A program made the position numbers and the translations under genes. Below the pieces are notes generated by a model. It did not search any database. It had not been told where the DNA came from and saw only the letters and a program-made list of their open reading frames with translations. This document shows positions 36,481 through 48,665 of a stretch of DNA of 64,000 nt, piece by piece (position 1 is the first letter of the stretch; the number at the start of each line of letters is the position of its first letter). Location: contig WWBZ02000008.1 in NCBI GenBank assembly GCA_011503125.2, positions 744,001 through 808,000 of the forward strand, read 5' to 3'. This DNA comes from Botryosphaeria dothidea (Eukaryota; Ascomycota; Dothideomycetes; Botryosphaeriales; Botryosphaeriaceae).

Positions 36481-37113
36481 CTACAGGCGGTGTGCAATGC
36501 TGCCATGACCGACCAGTCGCCAACTGCCAGTCCTGCGGCGCTTACGCATCTCCAATACGCCAATGGCCTTCTTGAATGCCGCTCTCTTCTCCGCGACTGT
36601 GGGCGGTGACGGCACATCCAGGTGGTTCAGCAGCGCGTCAAGCGGATGAGCGCCGAGAGCATCGATATCGCTCAGGGTTTCCGGGAAGTCTGGAATTTGT
36701 TGGTTGCTGAGAAGCGAGTGGAGGGGCGAGAGGTGCTAGTCTACCGAGCGGAACAGCTGGCTGTTCTCAAGACGGGCCTGGTGGTTGCGATGGCTTTAAG
36801 GATTTCCTGCAGTTAGCGAACAAGTCTGGGGTGAGCAGAGGAGAGGGGTAACTGACAGTGCTTCCTGCCGGGCAAAGCCCTGGCGTACCTCGGTTCTCAG
36901 CTCGTTTATGTCCCGGCGCAGCTCGGTTCTCAGTTCGGCAATATCCCGACGCAGCTCGCTCCTCATCTCCGTGATGGCTTGAAGGATGACCTTATTGCCT
37001 TGGACAGTAGGAATGTTGGAGCAGCGTCGGATGTGCTCGGCGATCTCACTCAAATGGTCGGCCATGATGTCGAAGTCGGGCTGCGGACCCAACGCGCCGT
37101 TATTGGCAACCAT
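36481..37113 (-). pseudogene. Coiled-coil fungal protein, broken by an in-frame stop
   Basis: Exon 1 (36,857-37,113) starts at an ATG and encodes a heptad-rich coiled coil with near-repeats (ELRRDIAELRTELRRDINEL). A canonical intron follows (donor GTCAGT, branch CGCTAAC, acceptor TGCAG at 36,806-36,856), but continuing after that acceptor leads to stops. Skipping a further 13 bases restores the expected frame (RNHQARLENSQLF). That frame then meets TAG at 36,736-36,738 and continues with a family-like tail (LSPLHSLL, IPDFPETLSDIDAL, LDALLNHLDVP, TVAEKRAAFKKAIGV) to a stop at 36,481. I recognise the general type (small fungal coiled-coil proteins ending in this motif) but no function is known to me. 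Confidence 0.55.
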
Positions 37114-38100
37114 GTTGAGGGCGATATAGTGGATTTTGGATGTGGTGATGATGCTTTGAGATTAAGTAGAGTGCTGAGCAATGTGTGGACTCTGGACGTG
37201 GTGATGATGCTTAGAGATGAAGTAGAAGTCGCCGAGCACTGGGTGGATGAGGAAGTCGATCGTGGGCGGCCCGCGCCGGCGGCTCGGCGTCAACGGCCCG
37301 CGTTGCCGGGGCAACACCGATTACATAGTACTCACCAGCTCGTGACCGTCCAGGAAGAAAGTCACGCACACCTCTAAACTTGATGCGACCTGACACCCAA
37401 TGCTGTGAGATAGAGTCGGTAAAAAAAGGATCATGAACAGAGAAACGCGGCTGGAGCTGAGCGGCGAGGCGTGGCACGCAGAATACCGACGACGATGACC
37501 GATGAACGATAAAAACGATAAGCGATAGACGATAAGGCCGATAGGCACCCCACATCTCCGAAACTCGGTCGCTGTAATACCGTTCGCCTGCTAGATGAAG
37601 CACACTGTGTAGACGCATGAGGATAAGTGTTCGAGATTGAATACAAGTACCAACAGAAACGCTAAATATGCCGCTTTGATCACTCCTTTGCAAGGATCTC
37701 CACCGCAACGAAATCTATCCGCATATTGCTCCGCTTCCTTGTCGAGGAGTGTCCATTGGGCATGGCATGCTCCAGCTCTACTTCAGCCAAATCTGCCGAA
37801 TTTCATCCGGAAGCTGCGAAGGTCGAGCCTATTGGCGTAAGCAAGCCCAAAGTGCTCGCCGAGGAGTGCCAGGCACGCATCCTCTGGACATCCCGGGCCC
37901 GAATCGACCGTGGGATTGAACGGCCTTGAAGACCAGTCTTGTGGACGACTACGGCGCAAAAATCTTTGCTGCCGTGCGCCAATCCGGCACATTTCATCTT
38001 TTGAGAAATTGCCCTACGTGGAACACCTGCACCATTGCGAGGGGTCGCAACTCGACTCTTTCTCCTGGTGAAACAGCGATAGAATACACCATCCCCAGCA
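37114..38100. other. Intergenic with an imperfect short duplication
   Basis: GTGGTGATGATGCTT occurs at about 37,143 and again at about 37,200, within two diverged units of about 60 bp. No gene is supported in the rest. Confidence 0.45.
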
Positions 38101-39425
38101 TCACCCGGCAGAACTAGCAGCTATCGTGTCGAGCGTTTCATTACACCACATCTCCAGTTCGCGCACACCCCAGCGGATGATGCCGCTGAGCATGCGCAGA
38201 AAGCTTTCGCAACCGTCACCCATGGTGCAGTCGAACACGGCGAGCTTGGCTAAGCAAGATGAATGGGGCGTTGAGGCCGTCCCCAGAGAATTCCAGTAAT
38301 GTATCCAAACCTCGACAAGGGAGCTCGAGCTCAAGATGGAGAAGGCCATCGGTGTTGAAGCGAGAGAAGTTGGAGGCGATCCATCACCTTGTAGCTGGGA
38401 AAGTTCACCGAGCCGTTTCAAGGCGTTGAGCATGCAAGCACCGCCGGCGGCAGCCTGGTTCTGGGCGTGGTACAGGCTCCCACCGGTGGCTGCAGGCTTG
38501 GTCTCGATAAGGAGAAACGGAAAGCGGACACCGAGGCTCGTTGTCGGATCGCTGAAGAGGGTACCACCGGCTTGAAGTGGATCCAGGAGCGAACTAGAGG
38601 AAAAGGAGCTCTCGGAGAAAGCAACGAAAATATCAGGGCGTGGGGTTTTGAGTTCGAACGTCAGTCTGCTCAAGGGGAGCGCCGGAGGATCCGTTGAGGG
38701 AAGTGGAGCGGATGGACGCTTCTGCGGCACGAGGACGGGTACGAAAACAGTCCAGGGCTCTGGTTTGAGCTCGGGCAACCAGTCTGTCCGGGTTGGTCAC
38801 CGCGTAACTACTTACACTACAAGCATACATACCTCTTTCAGTCACGACTTCCAGCTCCGTGCTCAGCCCATGCATGACGATCAGATCCTCCACCAACCTC
38901 TCGAACGCCGCCCGCCAATCACCTTCGGCTGCGCCCTTCGTTTCCAAGCGGCGGGCGGTGACAATGTCTCTTTGACCGACTGGAGCCTCTCATCGCCATC
39001 TGACGATGTGCTCGCAAGCTCTTGGATGTGTTTTGGTATTTTGTCGAGAAAGGTGAAGGCAATGTTGACTTGTCGGATTTTTTGTCTGCCATACAAGGGC
39101 TCGTTGGGCCACTTGCGGCTCGGGCTGGACGAGCGCGACCGGCGCGACGAGGGCGGTAATGAGGGCGGGTTCTCGACTGCGGAGGCCATCGAAGAGTGAT
39201 CGGAAGTAACGTCATCAAGCCAGCCTTCGATAGTAGCGGATGGAGCGAAGGACCAATGGTGGACGGCGTCCGGCGGAGACGGTCGCGGTCGTTTAGCTGA
39301 GTCGGAATTGTTCGTCGGGGGCGGAGTAGGCGGTACGGATCCAGCAAGCGCGTCGAGTTTGCGCTTCGTGGTAGGGCGGGCTGTGGCCGTAAGACTGGGC
39401 GGTGGTGGTGGTGGTGGTCGTGATG

Positions 39426-39457
<32 letters not shown>

Positions 39458-39474
39458 TGTTGGTTCCTGGAGCG
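38101..39474 (-). CDS. PD-(D/E)XK nuclease-like protein, multi-exon, 5' end and one junction unresolved
   Basis: The last exon (38,101-38,783) carries RPDIFVAFSE and FPFLLIETKP, the acidic and E-x-K strands of a restriction-endonuclease-like fold, then YHAQNQAAAGGACMLNAL. A 49-bp intron (38,784-38,832, donor GTATGT) joins it in frame to DWRAAFERLVEDLIVMHGLS. Further upstream the coding text is in another frame (NIAFTFLDKIPKHIQELAS, and before it KLDALAGSVPPTP and WLDDV). The switch between about 38,950 and 39,000 has no clear splice sites, so it is a second intron or a frameshift. The frame opens at 39,474 in a tract of Arg and Pro codons and no good ATG is seen, so the start is unknown. Domain type resembles the gene at 30.6-32.2 kb more than the DUF7924 pair. 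Confidence 0.6.
39400..39463. repeat. Trinucleotide microsatellites (GGT)n and (GTC)n
   Basis: (GGT) about six units at 39,401-39,418 and (GTC/GTT) about ten units at 39,428-39,463. On the minus strand, in the frame of the nuclease-like gene, they would encode Arg and Pro runs. A likely site of length variation. Confidence 0.85.
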
Positions 39475-40248
39475 TTAAAGCACCATGTATGCCCCACACT
39501 TCGCCTCCGCTCTTCCGCTCCGCCATTCCGCTCCGCGCTTCCCCATCAATGGGCAAACAAACTTTTTCGTAATGAGGACCACATTGAAGCTCGCTCACCA
39601 CCGGTAAAATAGTGCTAAAAACTGCAATCAGCTTACCTTTATTTACGCTTTCGCGCTCAGCCTCTTATCATTGCCAAAAAGCGCGATCGTTTCATCGCGG
39701 CGCCCTGTCGGAACATTTTCGCACCCTCTCCATTAACTAAACCATCCTCCATCATCTTTGCCTTCTTGCCGTTCGCTTTCTTTTGACCGCTGCTCAAGGC
39801 GCCCCATCTAGTCCATGCTCTTTGCCAAGTTAGCTCAGCCCTGCACTGTTGATTGCACCATGCCTTTTTCTGAATGATGTTATTATTAAAGGTCGATGGG
39901 AAAGGACTAAGCTTGAGCCAGCCTACATAACCGAGTTCTGCGGGCGATGAATCATCGGGGTGGGAACGAATCAGTGTCACTCATGACGGCACCAAGAAAG
40001 TCCCGCCCTAGGACGGATGAAGCATGATCTGCGGTACGCAAGGGTGGCGCAGCTTGCCGCATACGGCTAGCCACTATGAATCATATTGAGTTATCATACA
40101 GCGCCGATGCAACATCGCCGAACTCAAACTCTAGACTAACAATCCCATTGTTTCTGCCACATTGACAAATCTATATATACTGAGGTTCGCACATTCACCG
40201 AAAATCGAAATAAAAAGTCCACAGTTCTACAAGAAATCAAAGGCTTAA
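39475..40248. other. Intergenic between divergent genes
   Basis: Holds the promoter side of the minus-strand nuclease-like gene and of the plus-strand P450. CTATATATA at 40,170-40,179 lies about 70 bases before the P450 ATG and could be its TATA element. No other gene is supported. Confidence 0.5.
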
Positions 40249-42077
40249 ATGGCGAACAACACGCTCGATAAGCTTTCAGGTGGCTCTTTCCCGCTGATAT
40301 CTCCGGCCACCATTATATTTTCACTTTTGGCAGGCCTGTGCCTCGTCGTTTTTCATCAATGGTTGAGAACACCCGAGATCCCGACTATCAATGCCTATCC
40401 TGGAGATTGGCTGCTTAAGAAGGCACACAAGCGTTTTGAACAAAATGCAAGAGCTCTTATCCGAGAGGGAACGGAAAAGGTGCATCCGAAGAATGCCGCA
40501 CATTTGAGACATGGCTAATGTTCGGAATTCAGTTCAAAGGGCCATTTCGCATCATCACTTCACTCAGCTCGACTGTCCTTGTCCCTACTGGGTGGGCAGA
40601 ATGGGTAAAAGAACTGCCATGACCTGGACCACTTGCAATGGACCTTTCACGTAAGCCGGGGCCACCAGACTAGGAGTAAATGGTCTAGACTGATGATTGA
40701 GGGTGCAGGAATTCTTTGCAGGGTATCCTGGCTGGGAGGGGGTTACCGCGACTGTTGGCGACCCGGACAAACTGCTCATCGAGGTTACGAAGAGCAAGCT
40801 TAACCAGAACTCACGTGAGAAACGGCCCTCATGCGGTCCGAGTTGGCTTCCACCAAGCTAACTTTGTAATAGAGTGCAAGATGTTCCGGGAGCATATTAC
40901 ACGCGCTCTCGACGAAGCCTGGACAGACAAGCAAGGTACGCAACTCCGTCCAGTCCGAACCTCGATTTCCCGCTCTTCAAGAGCCAGCTAACTCCTCTCT
41001 CCTTAGAATGGCACGGTATCGACTGGCACACCGATTCGATGGCCTTCGTCAGCCGCATGTCTGCCGCCGTCTTCGTCGGCCCCGAGCTGTGCCACGACCG
41101 GGAGTGGCAAGACATCACCATCACCTACGCCACCGACATGTTCCTCGCCACGCGCGCCCTCCGCACCTACCCGCGCTTCACGCGCACGCTGGCCAACTGG
41201 TTCCTGCCCGAGAGCCGCAAGTGCCGCGAGCAGGTGCGCCGCGGCCGCAAGCTAATCCAAGAGGTACTAGACAAGCGCGCGGTGCAGAAGCGCGAGGCCC
41301 TAGCGCAGGGGCGCGAGCCGGACCGCCACGAAGACACTCTGGCGTGGCTGGAGGAGAGGGCCAGCGGGAAGCCGTACGATGCCATTGCCATGCAGCTCGG
41401 CTTTGCTATGGCCGGCCTGCACACGACCACACAGCTCCTCAAACAGGCGGTTTTGGATATCTGCGGACAGCCCGAGCTGGTCAGCCCGCTGCGCGACGAA
41501 ATCGAGACGGCTGTGGCGGAGAGCGGGTGGACGACGGCGGGCCTGTACAAGATGCAGCTACTGGATAGCGTCGTCAAGGAGACGTTGAGGCTGAAGCCTG
41601 GGTCGCTGGGTGAGCAAAGGATCCCTACTCATATTCCCCTTGTCCGTTTACTGACGCTCTTTTTTCTTCGCCGCAGCCCAGCTCGACCGCCAAGCACTGA
41701 AGAATGTCGTCCTCCCAGACGGCACCAAGATCCCGCGGGGCACCAATGTATCTGTCGACAGCTCACGCATGTGGGACCCGGCAGTCTATGGCGACGATGC
41801 AGGCCGCTTCGACGGTTTCCGTTTTCTGCGGCTCCGCCAGGAGGGCACCGCGGCGACATCCATGGTGTCGAGCAGCCCCGACCAGTTCACTTTCGGCATG
41901 GGCAAGTCGATCTGCCCTGGTCGCTTCTTCGTCCATAACGAAATCAAGGTCGCGTTGGCCAGCATCCTGCTCGACTACGACCTGCGTCTGGCGGACGGAT
42001 ACACGCCGAAATTTGTGGAATTTGGCTTTGAGGTTATGGCGGATCCGGCACCAAAGGTGGAGGTCAGGAGGCGGTAA
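40249..42077 (+). pseudogene. Cytochrome P450, six exons, one frameshift in exon 2
   Basis: A membrane-bound monooxygenase of the fungal terpenoid-oxidase (CYP68 / ent-kaurene oxidase-like) type. Exons: 40,249-40,479; 40,533-40,650; 40,709-40,814; 40,873-40,935; 41,007-41,609; 41,677-42,077. Introns are 53-71 bp and all phases agree except in exon 2. That exon is 118 bp where a multiple of three is needed: frame one (GPFRIITSLSS to WVKELP) runs into TGA at 40,619-40,621, while frame two continues DLDHLQWTFH. One surplus base near 40,615 explains it. Otherwise complete: N-terminal anchor (residues 17-36), I-helix AGLHTTT (His in place of the usual acidic residue, as in that group), K-helix ETLR, FDGFRF and the heme loop FGMGKSICPG (Cys codon 41,914-41,916). 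About 506 residues without the break. Assembly error is possible. Confidence 0.8.
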
Positions 42078-42628
42078 GCATGGAAGGTATAGATATTGTT
42101 TTTGACTCGTGAAGCCTGTTGTAGAAGTAGATTAGAAACAGATGCCATGAATTTGACAACTCATTCCTGATCCCGCGCGGAAGGAGATGCTTGAGTAAAT
42201 TAGGGTGCTCACAAAATTGCTTGGGCTCAACGGCAGCTACATGTCTGGCGTCTGGAGATATCCGAATCTACAACCCGCAGACCCGCCACGATAGGGTCGA
42301 CCGGTTGCACTTTACGCTCCTGCGTTACATGCGGATCTGGAGAGTAATGTTTCATCTATCACAATCAGACTGGAAGGGACAAGCCGCCCTTGGTGGCTTC
42401 TATCTTACAACGTAACATAACTAACTCCGAGAGTCGATGTATTGATCACTTTCTCATGCGCTTGGCTGTAAGAGGCTAGATTCTGACGCTGCCGTGTTCT
42501 TAGATGCAAACACCATGATTCCAACCCTACAGCAAACGAGATGTTACAAAACAAACCAAGTTGAAATAACAACACGTGACGCTTCTAAAGCCCGTGGAAA
42601 ATGGAGGCATATGCAGCGATAAACACCA
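42078..42628. other. Intergenic, converging 3' ends
   Basis: Lies between the 3' ends of the P450 and of the next minus-strand gene. No gene is supported. Confidence 0.5.
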
Positions 42629-44333
42629 CTACCTCCGTCTCGGCTTCTTGAAACTCTGAGATACAGACGTGTTAGGGGTTGTTGCATCGTTAGCATCTGC
42701 AATGCTTGACCCGTCATCTTGACTAGCGACTGACTTCGAGCCCTCTGATTGCGAAAGATGGTGGCCCTCTAGCTCTTGCGACAGGCCGGTGTAGCTTGAA
42801 AATCGCAACTCCGAGCCTTGAGATACATCGAAGCTAATATTGGATGGAATCCCGTCGATGGCGGAGCAAATTCGCTTAAAGTGGTAGGGTACCCAGTTGT
42901 CGTAGACGTTCTTCGTGAACTTATAAGTCGTCCACTTTTCCTTACCTTCCCGAGCCGTAAAGCTAAACTCGTCAATGACATAACGGTAGTACTTCGTGTC
43001 CTTGCCATCGATAACAGGGTAGTGCCCGTAGATGTGGACATTGCTGTGGTCGTGCGTGATAGAAAAGGCTAGTATCTCACGGTCGAGCTCCTTCTCGCGC
43101 TTCACTAGCCGGAATAGCTCCACGACGGCCCGTACCGCGAGCGTTATGCTATGGGCGTTCTGCCGGTCTGCAATGTCTAGCGCCGATGCGCCGCACTTAA
43201 CCTCGCATGTAAGGAAGGGGAAGTACATGTACCACGTCGCTGCGAAGTATGACTCGTCCCAGAGAGTCCCGATAAAGGGTTCCAACAGCTTGAGCTGGTC
43301 TGCTGTGAAGGCCTCGCGCCGGAAGCCTACAGAGTAATCTGGTTGCGGGCGTGGGCTCGTAATGGGGATCGAGTTGTTCCAGCCTTCGTTGACAGTCTCT
43401 ACCAGGATTCTTAAATTTCGAGGACGCCGTATTGTGTGCGTTTCTGCCGAAGGAACAATTAACAACGTGATGTCGCGGATGAGTCTAGCTTCGTTTGTCT
43501 TCCGCATTATCTCGCAAGTTTCCTCAAAAATGTCATCGCTGAACAGCGTGTCTTCGGGTATTGCCTGTTTGGCCTCGAGGAGATCCTGACATAGTTGTTT
43601 CGCGCCTTTCTTGATGCCGGCGTCATCCTTACGCATGAAACTGTTGTTTGCCTCGAGAAGTGACTCGTATCTCGCATCCCTATACGGTGCGCTTCTTGCC
43701 TCCCTCGGCTTCTGGTCGGATTGTGTGGGAGTAGTATTGCTCGAGTTGATCGACGACGCCGATGATCTCCGGCGCAGTGTCGAAGTGGATTTTTTCCTTG
43801 CGAGCAAGTGGCTCATGTTGCCTCTAGACTCGACGAATTGCTGCGGCCAGTGTAGGTGTTTCCGCCAATAGTCGATAGGATTGTTGCTATTCCCGCTCTC
43901 GCTCGCCGTTTCGTCGTGTAAGGCCTCTGTCGTAGTTGGAAGCGGCCGCTGCCGCTTGTGGACGAGTTGGTTTAACGTGTCTCTCTCACGAGAGCGTTTG
44001 CGCTTCTCGCCCGTAGGCTGTGTGATCGTAGGTTGCAACTATGGCATTGTAAGCCCAGTGCGGGATATGGAGGGAGGAAAGGCTCACATGAGCGTCTGGG
44101 CCGTTCCTTCTAGGCGTCTTGAGGGATAGATGGGATTGATCAGGTGCGCGACGCTGCTGGAGACGTGCGCTTCTTCGGGGGGGCGTCGGTTTCCTGATTC
44201 CTTGCGGTCGCTCTCCTGTGAAACAATTAGCATGTACAGCGGACGGCTTATGCGACGACATACCGCGCGCTAGGGTTGTTGAATGGGAGCCGCGACGGCT
44301 TCGAGCAGAAGCAGGCCAGTGGTTCCGAGCCAT
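42629..44333 (-). CDS. PD-(D/E)XK nuclease-like protein (DUF7924 type), copy b
   Basis: Three exons: 44,264-44,333 (ATG at 44,333), 44,088-44,215 and 42,629-44,038. The 48-bp intron has donor GTATGT and branch TGCTAAT; the 49-bp intron has donor GTGAGC and branch GCTTAC. All joins are in frame, giving 535 residues. The N-terminus has RRSARLQQRR and KRKRSRER, likely nuclear-localisation signals, followed by a Ser/Asn-rich linker. The domain (about 245-445) has PQPDYSVGF (PD at about 299) and YFPFLTCEVK (E-x-K at about 345), then DIADRQNAHSITLAVRAVVE, ILAFSITHDHS and IYGHYPVIDGKDTKYY. These are the same landmarks as copy a at 33,327-35,356, from which it differs enough to be an old paralogue. 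It is apparently intact. Biochemical function is unknown; a nuclease fold is inferred from the motif pair. Confidence 0.85.
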
Positions 44334-45436
44334 GATCAGGGCAGGTCGGATGAGTGATGTTCTTGTAAGGTGTTGCGGGCGTGGAGTAGGCGCCTTGGTG
44401 GGGATGCGACCGGCGGACGAGCCTTGGCAGCTGACGTAAGCCGCAGTGGTGGTCCAACCATAAGTAGGTACGGGCCGCACCGTCCCAATGAGTCATGCAT
44501 CCACCCCACACACACCCCAGCATGCACCTTTCGATGCCCTGCAATATGCCGTAACTCGCGGAAAGAGTGTTGCTCCGTGATTGCATACATGTCTATGCAG
44601 TCGGAAGCACGTCCCGCCTAAAACCAGCCGGGAAGCCGATCACAGACAGGCGTAAACCCAATTAGCGCAGCCCCTGTCTGGATTGAGGGAGCTGATCGGA
44701 GACATGGCAGGCTGTCTCTTGCATGTATATAAACAGAGATTCTCTTCCAGGTAATATCTTTTATACCTTTTCACCGATTTAAACGTCTTTATTTATTGTA
44801 ATAATATACGTAAGGATGTAAGCCCTAGCTAGAAGGATTTGATATAAAAATTCTGTTGATTAGTGTTGGATATCACGTGTTTTGGTGTCTCCTTATATCA
44901 CACCACATAGCTTAGCCAGAATCACTCGTATAAGAGGCAAGCGGGTCTCTTCCTCTTCATGCCAATCATTAATAGATCATCGTTGTTCATCAACAATCCA
45001 ACAATTAGATTTAAGGATTGAATTACATAACTTAGATATTCTAATTAGGGCTGCTTCTCTCGGAGTGCTAATCGGGTCCTCCCCTCGTCTACTGCGATGA
45101 GGCTACTACTACGGCCAGGTATTATTCGCCATAGGCGGCGATAGGACGACGCACATGAAGCTGGTATTTGTGTAACTCGTACAACGCAAAACGCGAGGCA
45201 TGTGGCACTAATTAAAAATGGAAACAATGGAATGCTTCGAAATTACTCTGTCCCACCTATGCTTGACGGCTGCTGCCTACACTTGAAATATATATAGCTA
45301 CCTAAGACTCATCCATACAGCACACCCTACTTAACGATTCTAGCCACCTTTATTATCGGCTGAATTCCTACAGCTTTCTCTTTTTTGCTTTAAGAGTTTA
45401 GTACAATTGTTAGGGCGCGTTACTCCCAAATCTACC
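44334..45436. other. Intergenic with solo LTR
   Basis: Promoters of two divergent genes flank a solo LTR (44,864-45,003). 44,730-44,860 is AT-rich. Confidence 0.5.
44864..45003. mobile_element. Solo LTR, Copia type, with 5-bp target duplication
   Basis: A 140-bp element starts TGTTGGATATCACG and ends AATCCAACA (perfect TGTTGGA/TCCAACA termini). It is flanked by ATTAG on both sides (44,859-44,863 and 45,004-45,008). It is homologous to 62,670-62,817. No internal element sequence remains, so it is the product of LTR-LTR recombination. Confidence 0.9.
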
Positions 45437-48421
45437 ATGATGAGGCCAGAGACTCCATCGTTGAAACTAAAGAAGGCAGTTTTTTGTCAGGACCTAAACA
45501 CTGTCACTGAGCTCATCACGAACTACGGCGATGCCAGTCAATTGTGGGGTCCACCTACACCCCCGATGAATTTTTCCGACTTCGCCGACAACTCATTGTT
45601 AGAAGCAACCCGCTGCGATGATGAAGCAATGACCAGGCTTCTCCTCCATAAGTGGATGTCCGTCCACAGCTGCATCACATCCGGGCAGACAGCCTTGCAC
45701 AAAGCAGCTACATACTCGAACATAGCAGCCGCAAAAATTCTCATCTCCGAAGGAATCTATGTCAGCTTGAAACGAGACAACGGCGAAACTGCATTGCACG
45801 TGGCGGTGAAACGCAAAAGCAAGGAAATGGTTCTGTTACTTCTGCAGCATGGAATCGACACAAACGCTGTTTCTGACGAGGGCCTCACAGCGGTCGACAT
45901 GGCTCTGCAGACCGACGACTTCGCAATCGTCCAGAGTCTTTTGAGCGCAGGCGCTCCTATTAACTCCTCCGGAGAAGCTTTCCAGGTTGCAAAGAAACGT
46001 GGACAATTGCTGGGTCGTACGTCTTCGTTATCCAGATTCTTCGAGCCTTTGGAGGCTCCGAGGCTTGGATCGGTGCTGCAGTCAAAATTTGAACGGCTTG
46101 ACCGAGATGCGCTCCAAGGTTTGGTCCGGGAATCTAACACCGTATACAGCTCATTCGCATCATATCTCGCACAAATACACTCACTACAATGTATCGAACT
46201 GGTAGAACCATGCTCACTCCGCCAACATCTCTGTCACCGGTGCGATCGGCTACTTCGCGGAAACGACTGCATAGTTGCCAGGCCGTTCTCTACTGCTGGT
46301 CTCGAGCATATGATCAGAGACTCAAGTCGTGCGGAACGCATACTATCTGAAGAAGCATTGAGCAGAAGATGCTCCTTCTGTGAACTCGTTCACGATGCCA
46401 TGGATGAAATATGTGGCCCACAGGAAGATATTGCCCGACGGCAGGCACAATTCTCAATCTATTTGTACCAAAGCCTCTTCTTACCAAATAGGCTTACGAT
46501 TGATTTTGAAGACAATTGGAAAGAATTACAGCAGAGGGATGATGAGGAAAGAGAGAGCGCCAGAAACACTGGCAATATCTCGTATGTGAAAGATTTTTCG
46601 ACAAAAGCAGCAAAACAAAAAATAACCAAACTACCAGGTGAGGGGGTTTACTCAGACCGGATAATATGATACCAAGGGATACAATAGACCCTTACGCCTC
46701 CTTGTTTCAGCGCTGCTACAGGCTCCCAGATCAGGGAACAGGAGGAGAAATCGCCATGAGCTTATCGGCATTATGGCTACATGACTGCCTTACAACCCAC
46801 CACGAATGTCTACTCCCGATCAACGAAACACCACCGATGCCGACGCGCATCATCGATGTAGGTGGCCACCATCAGCAACCTCGCCTCATCATAAGTCACG
46901 GAAAAAGGGAGCCTTACTGTACTCTCAGTTACTGCTGGGGTCAAGCTCCACCATGCAGTACACTGAAAAGCAATTTCGAGGAGCGCTTGAACGGATTTCG
47001 CCTCGAAAGCCTCCCGCGCACGCTCTCGGAAGCCATTGTTGTCGCAAGAAGCCTTGGACTATCTTATATTTGGATTGATTCTGTGTGCATTATCCAAGAT
47101 GATCCAAGTGACTGGGCAGCCGAGTCGAAGGTGACCTTCGGCATTGAAAACGGGAGGTCATCAAATCTATTTGTTGGAGCAGTACCAATGAGGGAAAATG
47201 ACGACTACGACCATAGGAAGCTTGAAGCTACTGATGTTAGAGGATGGACGCTTCAAGAACAGCTGCTCTCTCAGAGACTCTTGCATTTCTCTGCGGAACA
47301 GGTCCTCTGGGAATGCACCACATGTAGAGCATCGGAGTCGGATCCTGTCGGGGAGAGGAACAAGCACCGGTTCGGCAAAGACGTACCCTCACAGCTCATT
47401 CCCTTAGACTTGCGAGAGCTCATGACTCAGCACGATCAAGGGTTTCAAGTTGTAGACTGCCACGAGCGGACGCAACGCCAGTGGCAAAGCTTAGTGGAGA
47501 ACTACATGGCAAGAAAACTCACCAAAGAGTCAGATAGGCTCATGGCTGTCATCGGTATTGCCTCTCGTCTCGAGCCTCTATTGGATACATCGTTTGTGCT
47601 CGGGGTATGGAGCTCTACCCAATTCTGGCCCAGTCTCCTTTGGCGGTTGAAGCCCAGAACTGATGAGCTCCCGGGACCACCCAACACATCTTTTCCGTCT
47701 TGGAGCTGGGCATCGGCTAGGACTCGCGTTGTTTTCTCCTGGAAGAGTCAGAGCTCGGACAATATATGGCTACAGGTGCAACCAGAAACATCCTTTCTAA
47801 GCGAACTCATCTGTATCGATGCGGAAAACGATTTGTCGAGCGTTCCACTCACAGGAAAGGTCATGATGAAAGGAAAGCTCAGACGGCTCTTTCATTACCC
47901 TTTGACTGACCTTGATTTCTGCCAGAGCGAGAACTTGTCCGGAAGGACGAGGAGATACCAAACTAGAATAACACCGTGGCAGAGCGAGAAACATCGTCTA
48001 GACACCCCTAGCGGATGTGCAGAAGAAGATTGAAAAGGTTCAGAAGATGTGTAACGCATCCCCGAAGCTCTCCCCGATGTTTGAACAACAAGCATGGGAA
48101 AATATCTTCGACAATAATTCTTATTTATGGTACAGAGATGACATAGATACAGAGCCGGATGAGATATGGTGCTTCCCTGTAATGCTTAAATCTTTCGCTC
48201 CTTGGAGAAACCCTGCTGAACTTGGTATGGCGTTGACGCGTTCTAGTGCCGGACAACCGGCGGAGATGGTTGGTCTTTGTCTTGCGCCAACCGGCCAGGG
48301 ACCAAATGAGTTCTGCCGTATCGGTCTTTACGCCTTTTCAGGGAGCGAAGGTAGTGACGAAGAGACAGAAGAGTCATTAAAGTGCTGGGGCGGAGAGGAC
48401 CAGGTCATTTTGATCGTCTAA
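45437..48421 (+). CDS. Ankyrin-HET domain protein (heterokaryon incompatibility type)
   Basis: The start is ATG-ATG at 45,437 in a good context (ACC before ATG). Exon 1 runs to 46,637; a 50-bp intron (46,638-46,687, GTGAGG...TAG) removes an apparent stop/start overlap and joins both frames. Order: ankyrin repeats (about 45-170: NSLLEATRCDDEAMTRLLL, GQTALHKAATYSN, GETALHVAVKRKSKEM); a Cys-rich linker (HLCHRCDRLL, CSFCELVHDAM); the HET domain with YCTLSYCWG, LSYIWIDSVCIIQDD, and RGWTLQEQLLS; then WSWASA. HET domains trigger cell death after non-self fusion. The usual stretch after the first motifs (between DWAAES and RGWTLQE) is short. A further frame change before about 48,002 has no consensus intron. 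After it comes a HET-like tail (WCFPVMLKS, GLCLAPTGQG, RIGLYAF) to 48,421. The C-terminus is therefore split by a weak intron or broken. Confidence 0.8.
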
Positions 48422-48665
48422 TGTAACGGCGGGCCTCTTCCTCTAAGGATCTAAACGCTGAAGAGGGCGAAAAGCCGTAGATTCTTCTTAAGTAAGGTAG
48501 AAGAAGCGGGTAAGAACGAAGTGAATAATATTCCGAGACTGAGCGCCTTCTCTTTGCACAGCACGTACCAGTCAGAACGACACTTCCTTGTAATAAAGAA
48601 GCACATGTAATAACTCATTCAAGCAACGTTTGCCAATACCATCAACACCATATCCCCGCACTCGC

